A DNA stretch of 20,615 bases from Fragilaria radians (taxonomy: Eukaryota > Bacillariophyta > Fragilariophyceae > Fragilariales > Fragilariaceae): the NCBI GenBank assembly GCA_900642245.1, contig CAAAJI010000274.1:6322-26936 (forward strand), written 5' to 3'. Below the pieces are notes generated by a model, which saw nothing but the letters and a program-made list of their open reading frames with translations, was not told the origin of the DNA and ran no database searches. Positions 1 through 8,591 of this stretch are shown here, one piece after another. The position numbers were made by a program, and so were the translations under genes. Position 1 is the first letter of the stretch, and each line of letters opens with the position of its first letter.

Positions 1-2
1 TT

Positions 3-1127
3 GTTATTATGTCGAAACGAGAGAAATGGTTAAAGGGTCAAGAATGGTGGCTTCACGGAATCCCCATCGCAGTGGGGCTCAGCGTTTCATTTGCTTCTAT
101 CCCTTTTGCATCAAACAACTACTATGGATGTCATATTCCCCTTTCACCGAAGGAATTTGATTGGGCAAGCTATGGATTGTATGTCTTTCCAGTCGGATTT
201 GTGCTTCTCTACTGTACCACTCTAACTTTACGCATATGCTGGAGAGTTGCACGACAAAAATCAGTAGCAAGCAAATGGAGGTTTCCATCACATGGAAAGT
301 TGTCACATTCTAAGCCTACTTCAGAAACGCTCACAGGATTATCTAGTCAAGCATTTACCCAGCGAAAGAAAAAGAAAATTGGTTCATTCGATACATTGCA
401 AAATCGGGTAATTTGGCAGTCAACATTTTACCTTGGTGCCTTTTGGTGCACATGGCCCTTGTTCGTATTGGCGTTTGTGGCATCAGACGCTGTGGATTCA
501 CTTCCACAGACAGTGAAGTATACGTATTTTGTTATCAGTTTGGCGTTGGTACCTCTTCAAGGATTTTTGAATGGTATTTTGTATTTTCGTACCAGGTTAA
601 GTCGTATCATATACAACAAAAAACAAAAAACAAAGAGAGGAGAAATGAAACCTTTTTGGTCAAGATGTTTATCTTCAAATGGTTCCTTTAGATTTTGGAA
701 AAAAGTAATATTTCTGCCTTGGAACTTTCGAAATGGGGATGATACCAACAACAATGACATAATTGGCAACAATCCAAGAACTAATGAATCTCCCTCGCAA
801 GACATATGTGACATTAAGATGCAAGGAAAGAGTAGCACCAAGATTGACCAATCTATGAGTGCCCATGACGTTATTTACTCAGATTCATCTTTCAATAGAA
901 GCAATGCCCTCAATTCCAATATGCATGATGAGAGATCAAATTCAGTTTTGGGCAATGACAATTCAATTTCTTCAAACCTTCCAATGACAGATGAAACTGA
1001 GATCAATGACACGGATCCTAGCATACTTTTGGCTGCAATGGATCCAATGAACGAATCAGAAGATAATTATATTATGGATCTGTCACAGTTATCTGGTATT
1101 GATGAAGAAAAAGAATCATCATATTAA
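3..1127 (+). CDS. GPCR-like seven-helix receptor, C-terminal half (5' partial)
   Basis: The frame is open from the left edge, so the first ATG (position 9) is probably internal and the gene begins outside the window. Numbering from that Met, four hydrophobic segments remain, read as TM4 (about 13-34), TM5 (52-78), TM6 (134-159) and TM7 (168-194). Family-like signs are WWLHGIPI entering TM4, a Cys at 41 in the following loop (NNYYGCHIPL), FWCTWP in TM6 and VPLQGFLNGILYFR in TM7. The PLQGF-N-Y pattern is typical of the slime-mould cAMP receptor-like receptors that are numerous in diatoms. The cytoplasmic loop between TM5 and TM6 is basic (QRKKKKIG). A tail of about 170 residues, rich in Asn, Ser and Asp, follows TM7 and is probably disordered. 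Ligand and G-protein coupling cannot be inferred. Family placement is from recalled consensus and is fairly secure; the function is not. Confidence 0.75.
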   Translation, partial: VIMSKREKWLKGQEWWLHGIPIAVGLSVSFASIPFASNNYYGCHIPLSPKEFDWASYGLYVFPVGFVLLYCTTLTLRICWRVARQKSVASKWRFPSHGKLSHSKPTSETLTGLSSQAFTQRKKKKIGSFDTLQNRVIWQSTFYLGAFWCTWPLFVLAFVASDAVDSLPQTVKYTYFVISLALVPLQGFLNGILYFRTRLSRIIYNKKQKTKRGEMKPFWSRCLSSNGSFRFWKKVIFLPWNFRNGDDTNNNDIIGNNPRTNESPSQDICDIKMQGKSSTKIDQSMSAHDVIYSDSSFNRSNALNSNMHDERSNSVLGNDNSISSNLPMTDETEINDTDPSILLAAMDPMNESEDNYIMDLSQLSGIDEEKESSY

Positions 1128-2871
1128 ATCTGTTGGTTTGAAAATTTGTGAGACTCTGGTTATCTTGATATTTTGATATCCCTCATATCTATGGATTTGA
1201 ATTGATAATTCTGTATGTGTATTGTAATACTTTATCATATATATTCGTTTATTCTTTGTCACTTTTTTAAAAAAGGTCTCTAATTGGTAAATGATTATTT
1301 GAAATCCTAATAGTGTATTTAGCTTCAAAGGCATATCCTATTTTGTTGCCTATTTCACAACTTTGTCTACGCAGTATGTTGCCGTCTTCAGAATTTTTGA
1401 TTGAGTTGCAAAACCCAGAGGTATTGCTTTGCTGACAACGCTCTCTTCCAATCAACTTTTATTTCTTGGAATGTATTGTTTGGTGAATCTCAGCATTTTC
1501 TAATGGAAATCCCAACTAATACAGCAAAGATGTGAAATTTTGACGGCTAACACATGTTTTCCTTGCAAAGAAATAGATCCAAACGATGTTATAAAAGTAA
1601 AAACAAAATACCTTGACCTATGAATAAAGAAGATAAATCATTCTGAAAAAGGTCATCAGCGAATTCACACAATGCATTAATTATGCATGTGATGTATTTT
1701 GTTGTTGTAATGGAGACGTCCCTCCATTTAGTACAAGTTAGATATAGAGAACAAAGATAATCTATGTAATAACATATCTATTCCCGGACAGTAACCATTT
1801 AGGTGTCCGTTTCATTCCTACTACAAATTTGAAAAAAATGGATAATATTTTTTAAGACACATTTCATGATGAATGAGTGTCATTTGTAAATGGAAAATAT
1901 GTGTAACAAGTCATGTATATCATGTTGCATTCCAACTCTACGCAAGAGTGGAAGAATAACGAGAATTTTAGACTTTACGGTTAGTGTCTATTCATCACTC
2001 AACATTGAGCACTTTTGATGATGTCTCCTTTGATAATTTCAAGTTTAAAGATAAAGTAGAAAGTAATATTTGCATGGAGACACATGCTTTTATCCAACAC
2101 TAATTGATTTATATATCATAGTAACGAATTTTCTAGGGAACGTTTTGAATCACTTTGACTTATTATGAGGAAGCCTAGTGTCAAGAATCTAGTCAGTTCA
2201 AAGCAATATACAAAATGCTGTCTTTAGCCATATATGATCCCCATATGATACCATGCAGTATGTTATTATCCTCAACATGAAGAAAGATAGAAAGCTGTCA
2301 AAATTACAGCAAAAGAGAGACTGAAACAAAGGTAAGGATAAAACCAAGTACTTGTAACTCTTTTCAAACATTATGTGAATCCTTTACTCTAGGAAAATTG
2401 TGATACATCAGTTGCTTAGCAACATAGAATAGCTCACATTCGGCCATTAATTTTCGTTTCCTTGCAATACTGCCTGAAGCATACGGTGTAAAGGTTAAAA
2501 TCTTGGGTTTTCTTCTTGTGATTCAATTAAGTATAATTAGGTAACACATCTTTGTATCGTTGGATTCATAGACAATCTTTATAAAATTGCATTGCAATGT
2601 ATTTGTTGCGATGATGCAGCTCATAAATGTTTCTACTGATAAAGGTAATCTAACGTTTCCAATACGCAAATATATTCTCAATAGATGGACCCGTCCTCCA
2701 GTGACGGTACTCCAGCAATCAATCATGCCGTTATCGATTGATGCCAACGGAGATTAGCGAGGAAAAAAAAACGGAAGAAAAATATTATAGGAGTCCTTTA
2801 CATTTCCGTACTGGAAAAAGAAATGTGATAGAAAATACACGATTCCATAGTGAACAACAATAATAATTTCG
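1128..2871. other. Intergenic region, no gene recognised
   Basis: 1.7 kb of AT-rich DNA between two plus-strand genes. Open frames are short (under 75 codons), on the minus strand, and have no protein-like composition. No tRNA, transposon or conserved motif was recognised. A compact symmetric spot near 1671-1690 contains two ATGCAT palindromes separated by five bases. The last few hundred bases presumably carry the promoter of the gene starting at 2872, but no specific element can be named. Confidence 0.6.
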
Positions 2872-4671
2872 ATGCAACGACATTCCGATTTGGCAGAAAA
2901 GGTGCTATGGGAAGGGGACGGCGCCTTTTCAACTCGATTCTTATTGCCACGTCATCGTGTTTTATCAACTGTATGTGCTGGTTCGATGGAAGGTGAAGAA
3001 GAGAATAGCATAATTGCTGAGGTAGATCAACAAGATTTGTCTTTCCAATCAGAGGAAGTAGAGCAACCAACTCGTTTGGTAGGGAGAGCTTGGTTAGTAC
3101 GAAAGCTCGCACCTCGACGTCTAATACTCCGATCAAATATAGTACCTGATGTTAGCAAGGGGAAGGAATCGCTGCAAGAAGATAAGGAGACAATTCAACA
3201 ACAACAGTATCGAATTTGCAAGTCAAAGGATGTGCCAAAAAGTAGGAGCAAACAAATTGCCAAGTTGAAACATGATGATTCCGACAAAAATACTTGGATA
3301 GGAGAATCCAGTAAACAGTTTGATAGACGCAACAATGCACTACCAGCAAGAGACTCAGTCCGAACAACTCGTCATCAAATGGATGGGAAATGTCTACTAG
3401 TCAAACAGAATGCAAAGGTCTTTAATCGATCCTCAGCTGCAGAAGACTGCTTATCGATTGCGGGCTCTGATGAGCATGAAGAGGGTATTCGAGATATTCG
3501 TGACGCACTACAGAATGTAAATATAGTTCGAGAAATGTCTTGCGTGACATGGGACGATGAAACCCATCAAGATGATTTGAATGTCCATGAGCGAGAAAAT
3601 TTAATTTTACTTCTTCCTCCATGGGAACAGGATAATAATGAGGAATTAGATTCGGATGACTCGATCGACTTGCAAAATCCCGTGTCTCCGGTGAATAAAC
3701 AATTGTCACAACCTAACAGAGCTCTCCTAGACGCATGCGGTTTATCTCCATTATCTGATGGAGATAGAGAGCACTCTCCACAATTTACAAGAACCTCCTT
3801 TCTTGAAGATACGGCAAAACAGATGGCAGTCTCCGCACCGGAACTACACTATGCATCGCTGTCGTCTCCAGACTTTGATGAGTCGGTGGACTCAGCAGTG
3901 GAAAGAATGGCATCCAATCCAGACATGTATCTATCATCACCTTCTCTTTTGAATGAATTCAGTCCCCGAAGACCAGATAGAACATCGCGAAGTCGGTCAA
4001 CATCGTATTTTCCTCCTGATCCATTAATTGAAAGAAAACCAGCAAACCTAGATGAACGCGCCTCAACTTATCCCCAAGTGTGGAAATCGAGTCCTTCTGA
4101 GATACCAACAAATACTCACCCTTTGTTTCCGTACACTGAACAGAATATATATTTTCAAGGTCCTGCAGTATATAAAGCGGGCTCAAGCGATCTGGAATCG
4201 GTAGAAGGGCCATCAGATGAATCTGAGACCTTTTGCGCTAACATATTACAGGATTTAGTCATAGACACACATAATCAAGAGCAACACAGCGGAAAGTTCG
4301 AGCCTTCATCGATGCTTAACAACCTTCATTTTGAACAGTCAAAAGAAGCTTTATTGGGAATCGATCAAACTCTAGATAAAAGAAATCAACAATCGTATGA
4401 AGCCAAGCATTCGTGTCAAGAAGAAAAAATTGTATCACGTCCCAATCCTATGAAAGCTCGTGCCAAGACAGACCCTACAAGATCCACCTATTACGAATCA
4501 GTTGACCCAACAGACTTATTGAAGTCTGCATCCTATTCCCATGAGCAAATCGAGTTTTTATCTGGAAAGGATCAATGGTTTGAAGATGTCTTTGATACTT
4601 CAAGACGCCTTTCATTAGGAGTTCCTTCTGAAACGAAGGATATAGATGAGACTTGTTTGGTAGAGATTTGA
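2872..4671 (+). CDS. Hypothetical Ser/Asp-rich, largely disordered protein, 599 aa
   Basis: An intact 599-codon frame, far longer than chance in DNA this AT-rich, so very likely real. I recognise no domain. The protein has no signal peptide or membrane segment. It is rich in Ser, Asp, Glu, Gln and Asn, with many proline-directed sites (VSPV, LSPLS, HSPQ, SSPDF, SSPSLL, FSPRR, KSSPSE), an SRSRSTS stretch and an RRLSL site near the C-terminus. This suggests a phosphorylated regulatory or scaffold protein, but that is inference. The least low-complexity parts are the N-terminal about 120 residues (a basic AWLVRKLAPRRLILRSN stretch) and the last about 60 (YYESVDPTDLLKSASYS and QWFEDVFD), which may be short interaction motifs. 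ATG 2872 is the first Met; Met39 (MEGEEENS) is an alternative. It converges with the hydrolase gene, with 455 bp between stops. Confidence 0.7.
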   Translation: MQRHSDLAEKVLWEGDGAFSTRFLLPRHRVLSTVCAGSMEGEEENSIIAEVDQQDLSFQSEEVEQPTRLVGRAWLVRKLAPRRLILRSNIVPDVSKGKESLQEDKETIQQQQYRICKSKDVPKSRSKQIAKLKHDDSDKNTWIGESSKQFDRRNNALPARDSVRTTRHQMDGKCLLVKQNAKVFNRSSAAEDCLSIAGSDEHEEGIRDIRDALQNVNIVREMSCVTWDDETHQDDLNVHERENLILLLPPWEQDNNEELDSDDSIDLQNPVSPVNKQLSQPNRALLDACGLSPLSDGDREHSPQFTRTSFLEDTAKQMAVSAPELHYASLSSPDFDESVDSAVERMASNPDMYLSSPSLLNEFSPRRPDRTSRSRSTSYFPPDPLIERKPANLDERASTYPQVWKSSPSEIPTNTHPLFPYTEQNIYFQGPAVYKAGSSDLESVEGPSDESETFCANILQDLVIDTHNQEQHSGKFEPSSMLNNLHFEQSKEALLGIDQTLDKRNQQSYEAKHSCQEEKIVSRPNPMKARAKTDPTRSTYYESVDPTDLLKSASYSHEQIEFLSGKDQWFEDVFDTSRRLSLGVPSETKDIDETCLVEI

Positions 4672-5126
4672 CTTCTAGCACATAGAAGAAGTAATCCTAT
4701 AAAACCATCCGTTTGTCATCTATTTTTAATTTTGCACTTTTTCAAATTAGAATTTGGAGTTACTATAAAAATAACTGCCACTAACAGGAAAGAAATGTGA
4801 TGTGCCTTTACAATATCTATCATCCTACACATAGTAACAACTGATGCACAAATGATGATGCAAGACATGATGGGGAAATGGAACTAAAAATGATTGTTCA
4901 ATTTGTGTTGCCACAAAGTATCGAGCCTTCTTGGCATAATGATGGGAAATACGAATGAAAATTCAAGGGAAACTATGGAACGCTTAAGAATAGCTAGGAT
5001 GCCAAAAATCAACAAATTTGTTTTGCTTTCTTTTTACTTGACTTTACCAGATTAAAGATAGATTGAGAAAATATTGACAAAAGCTGTTTATTACCCTCAG
5101 TTGCTGAATGAAATAATGCACTTCTT
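4672..5126. other. Convergent 3' intergenic region
   Basis: 455 bp between the stops of two convergent genes. It must hold both 3' UTRs and polyadenylation signals. The sequence is AT-rich with T- and A-runs, and I see no ORF, RNA gene or notable repeat in it. Confidence 0.6.
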
Positions 5127-6677
5127 TCAATTCTTCACTACATCTTCGACAGCATTTCTTCGAATCCAATCATTCGCAAAATCTAGTGCCTGCTTCCCCT
5201 CTGGACAAAATGCAGCTAAAAAACAAAAGACATGACATTGATATTTCCATACACCAAAGGTGACTGTCACACCATGTTCTCGTGCACGATTTACCAAAAG
5301 TAATGTCTGATCGTAGACTGTTTCATGTTCCGAAACGATGACACAAAGTGGTGGTAAGTCATGACAATCGTCGTAACAGGGAGATGCTTCTCGTCGACGA
5401 CTTCCAATCGCCGAATCTAAATAAGGAAGCCCCAACTCCATAACTCTCTGATTGACAATTAGATCATGTCGAGCATACTGAATGAAGGATCCATTAGGAT
5501 CTGGTTCAGTGTAATCCACAAAGGGGCACATCAAGACGGCACCTCGAGGCATCGGTGACATGATAGTTGATAAGATAGAAGGATAGACGTCTTCACCACG
5601 ATTTGTCTTGGCAATAAATTGCATCAAACGAGTGGCTAATCCAGCACCGGAAGAAATACCATATAGGATAATGTCCGATGGATTCACTTGCTGCACTGTG
5701 ACTAGCCAATGATATGCCAAACAAACATCCCAAAGGATTTCATCAAGTTTGGCTTCAGGGACTAGAGAATAGGAGACTAAAAAGACATCCATATCACATG
5801 CTTTCCCTACCATATCTGCTGGTGCTAAATTTCCGTCGACATCACCCGATAGATATGCTCCTCCGTATATCCAGTAAATGACTTTTGTTTGCTTGGGAAG
5901 CGATACTCCAGGGGAATAATCATTTAGTTGCGATGAGCTTGAATGTGCGTAGAGGCCATTAACGCATTGTGACCATCCATTTGGATTAGTTCCAGGCATG
6001 ACATAGGATATCCGATCTACCTGGGAGGTTACGTGATGATTCGTCCATGCACTTAATTGCGATAAACAAAATCTCATTCGGGGGATAGTCACGGGGAAAA
6101 ATCTACCCCAATATAGGATAGTGGTTAATGCATGATATTCTTCGGAGGCATCCGGATGTATTCCCGACCGACGACCCACCACAACTTTATGCAAGTGGAA
6201 GTAAAAATACCATGCAATCAAACAAACCTTCCGACGGAACGAAACTGGAAGTCGTCTTAGGAAGGCAAATAGCCATTCCTCCCACCACATCAATCCAAGG
6301 ATCTGAGTCCATTTTAATATCTTACGTAACCATACAATTTCTGGATTTAATATGGAAAGTCCTAAATTTAAATTCAATGTAGCATTCACATCCTTGGCTG
6401 AAACTTTGCTTAAGCTGCCACTACAGCTAGGAATACTACTACCATTGCTGGAAGGATTCAAATAGGGATTACGGGACGCGCATATGACATAGGTGGGTGC
6501 CTTTTGTTTCCCTTCTGATACAATGTCGACGACATTCGTCTTGATTTCTCCATTCTCTGTTTGAGGTGACATGATGGAAAACTGGAATCCAGGAAAAATG
6601 ACGGGAAAGAGAATGGAAAGTAAAACCGATACAGTGCAGTGCATCACGAAGTGAAGAAGAAAGAATTGAGAACACAA
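5127..6677 (-). CDS. Alpha/beta hydrolase, hormone-sensitive-lipase / arylacetamide-deacetylase type
   Basis: 516 codons on the minus strand. The C-terminal half (residues about 264-510) has the HSL-type alpha/beta-hydrolase layout: an oxyanion-loop motif WIYGGAYLSGD (271-274 YGGA), a nucleophile elbow GISSG (Ser342), an acidic segment VSEHETVYDQ (Glu450 or Glu452 as candidate triad acid) and YQCHVF with the catalytic His482, followed by LAAFCPEG as in related esterases. Expected activity is hydrolysis of carboxylic esters of lipids or small molecules. The usual HGG motif is YGG here, the form seen in type-B carboxylesterases. Residues 1-34 are strongly hydrophobic (possible signal anchor or signal peptide). 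If translation starts instead at Met36 (6572), the protein is soluble at its N-terminus, but a second hydrophobic or aromatic patch at 130-162 (WWEEWLFAF, CLIAWYFYFHL) could still bind membrane. Substrate unknown. Confidence 0.85.
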   Translation of the reverse strand: MCSQFFLLHFVMHCTVSVLLSILFPVIFPGFQFSIMSPQTENGEIKTNVVDIVSEGKQKAPTYVICASRNPYLNPSSNGSSIPSCSGSLSKVSAKDVNATLNLNLGLSILNPEIVWLRKILKWTQILGLMWWEEWLFAFLRRLPVSFRRKVCLIAWYFYFHLHKVVVGRRSGIHPDASEEYHALTTILYWGRFFPVTIPRMRFCLSQLSAWTNHHVTSQVDRISYVMPGTNPNGWSQCVNGLYAHSSSSQLNDYSPGVSLPKQTKVIYWIYGGAYLSGDVDGNLAPADMVGKACDMDVFLVSYSLVPEAKLDEILWDVCLAYHWLVTVQQVNPSDIILYGISSGAGLATRLMQFIAKTNRGEDVYPSILSTIMSPMPRGAVLMCPFVDYTEPDPNGSFIQYARHDLIVNQRVMELGLPYLDSAIGSRRREASPCYDDCHDLPPLCVIVSEHETVYDQTLLLVNRAREHGVTVTFGVWKYQCHVFCFLAAFCPEGKQALDFANDWIRRNAVEDVVKN

Positions 6678-7442
6678 GGTGCATCATCACAGACGTAAAG
6701 ACCAATGAAAGAGATCAAATTTTTGAACATTTGATTCAAATGTTGAAGGAAAGAAACTGCAATTACATGTGGAAGCATTGGGAAACCAGCCTTGATGAAC
6801 TTTCAATTCCATTTGATGGCAAGAATGGGTAACATCACAAAATGTGAATTAGAGGATGTACGCCATCTTTTCAAATGTCTTTAAAGTGCACTTGACTCTG
6901 CCAAAAACTGTGGAGGATGATAGCGAGATACGCCTTTGCAACTTTTACTGGGCTCAATAGACTCAGCATGTTGTCTGTACTTATCTTTGTCATTGTGGCT
7001 TGAACGTAACTTGAAATCCAATCAAGACAGTAATTTCATTGATACTCATAATAGGAAGTATAGATCAACAACGGCCAAAGTTTTGAACTCATAATAGCCG
7101 TTCTTAAGCCTCTTACATTTATTTGCATAATAAATACTTTCCAAGTCTGATAAGCTACTGTTTTTAGATACGTATATCTTTCATAGTGCTATCAATCCAA
7201 TTACGTACTTGTAACTAAAAAGAAAGTTAACATTAAAATCAGATATCAGACCCACAATATTTCTGGTGTAACAAAGGTGACTAAATTGATTGTTCTTGTT
7301 TTGTTTGTCAAGTCGAATCGTAAAAACACAATGAAAATCAACTTTTTGATTCTATTTTGGAAAAGTTTCTTTGGAGCCCAGTACTCTAGCTTGCTAATTA
7401 TCAGATATATAATTGAATGAAGTCTTGATTACATCTTGCCGT

Positions 7443-7455
7443 CCCCCCCCCCCCC
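7443..7455 (+). repeat. Poly-C tract (13 C) in a pyrimidine-only stretch
   Basis: Thirteen consecutive C residues, continuing as CTTCTTTCTCCCTT to about 7468 with no purine. Homopolymer C runs are rare in AT-rich DNA. It may be length-variable or a sequencing weak point. The complementary strand is a G-run. Confidence 0.9.
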
Positions 7456-7618
7456 TTCTTTCTCCCTTAGAAAATCCAAGCCATTTCTGATTCCTTTGGG
7501 TTCCTTTATTCTAAAACTATATCTATAGTTGCTGCACTTGTAGATAGCAAATGTTTTACAAATTGGACAAATTGGAATTGGAGCATTTGACCTAGATCTC
7601 TATTTTAGGTTACATACT

Positions 7619-7642
7619 GTAAAATTAGCAGTAAAATTAGCA
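7619..7642 (+). repeat. Two tandem copies of a 12-bp unit
   Basis: GTAAAATTAGCA occurs twice head-to-tail with no mismatch, followed by GTT that begins a third, broken copy. Probably a simple slippage duplication in non-coding DNA. Confidence 0.9.
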
Positions 7643-7850
7643 GTTAACGATCAAGACTAAATGCATAAAATCAATCCATGTTTTTGTTTTACGAATATCA
7701 TGCAGCTGAAAAGCTAAATTTATAATACTCTCATTTTGCTTCTGAACAGTTAATGGCTTTCTTGAGCTCCAATAATAAACTAGTATCCTCGTCATAATGT
7801 TCTAGTTCATTCATATAGCTTAATTAATCACAGTAAAGCTGATGCATAGC

Positions 7851-7881
7851 ATTCATTAAATCACATTGTGATTTAATGAAT
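7851..7881. repeat. Perfect 31-bp palindrome (15-bp arms, 1-bp centre)
   Basis: The left arm ATTCATTAAATCACA (7851-7865) and right arm TGTGATTTAATGAAT (7867-7881) are exact reverse complements around a single T at 7866. The identity stops at both ends. The one-base loop is too tight for an efficient RNA hairpin, so a dimeric protein binding site or a mobile-element footprint is at least as likely. It lies about 0.7 kb upstream of the chromodomain gene. Confidence 0.9.
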
Positions 7882-8573
7882 TTTCAGAATCTACCTGTTC
7901 TATTTTTCTTATTGTGAACGTAAAGGAGGCACATTTACTAGAATCTTGAAGTTTAACGCAGTATAATTAGGGAAGAAGCGACCTTAGGTATTCCAAACAT
8001 GATTGCCTTGAGGTTTCGATCTCTAATGTGGTGAAATTTTTATCACTTGGTTGCTTAGAATTAGATATTTATTGAATCATGATTGAAATCGGCTCACGTA
8101 GTCCTTTAGAGACATCATGAATGCTATATCCCATAAATTCTGTTGAGGCAAAAAATATACAGTTTAGATGATGAATATGAAAAATAATGGTGTACATTAT
8201 TTCTTGTGGTTCAGATGTTTGTCTTTCTTGGTGTTGCAATAGCAATTCTATATACTTTTTACACTCCGCCAACAACATAACACGCGCGGTTTCTTGCAAA
8301 CCGTGTTCTTACTTGGAGGTATGAAATACTATCGCAATCGCGGTTTAAGAGAGAATTCCAACGGTAAATTCTGCGGGTTATTTAACGGATTATTCAATCC
8401 CTTACTGTTGAGTGCAGTACAACTGCATTATTTTTCTACAGGTTGACTACTAAGATCTAAGATAGCATCGATCGAACTCTTCATTCCTTGTCAGCTACAC
8501 ACCAGACCAACATCGTGGTTTACACCAATCTCCGAGATTATTCAATCGTTTTAACCACGCCCTTGTAGAGCGC

Positions 8574-8591
8574 ATGAAAAAGTATGGCTAA
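8574..8591 (+). promoter_or_regulatory. Micro-uORF overlapping the chromodomain start codon
   Basis: An ATG ten bases before the chromodomain gene's ATG opens a five-codon frame (MKKYG, then TAA) that ends inside codons 2-3 of the main ORF, in another frame. Ribosomes starting here would pass over the main ATG and would need leaky scanning or short-range reinitiation to make the chromodomain protein. The sequence is certain; any regulatory effect is inference and depends on the transcript including this ATG. Confidence 0.4.

Larger units (their letters stand above)
6678..8573. other. Large gene-poor region upstream of two divergent genes
   Basis: 1.9 kb between the hydrolase start (minus) and the chromodomain gene (plus), so it contains both promoters. 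No protein-like ORF was found; a 76-codon minus-strand frame near 8069-8299 has no ATG at its start and no recognisable domain. Distinct elements listed separately are a C13 tract, a 12-bp tandem duplication and a perfect 31-bp palindrome. Near 8285-8309 a short hairpin (CGGTTT / AAACCG arms) is visible, but it is too small to interpret. Confidence 0.6.

Noticed and set aside
1671..1690. Two ATGCAT motifs flanking five bases
   Set aside because: Short self-complementary hexamers in AT-rich DNA occur by chance; the centre is not palindromic.
4138..4164. QNIYFQGP in the orphan protein resembles a potyviral TEV-type protease site
   Set aside because: The P6 Glu of the preferred site is Gln, the match lies in low-complexity sequence, and a diatom has no reason to use it; chance resemblance.
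8069..8299. 76-codon minus-strand ORF, helix-rich
   Set aside because: Begins with a TTG, the first real Met is internal, and nothing in the translation is recognisable.
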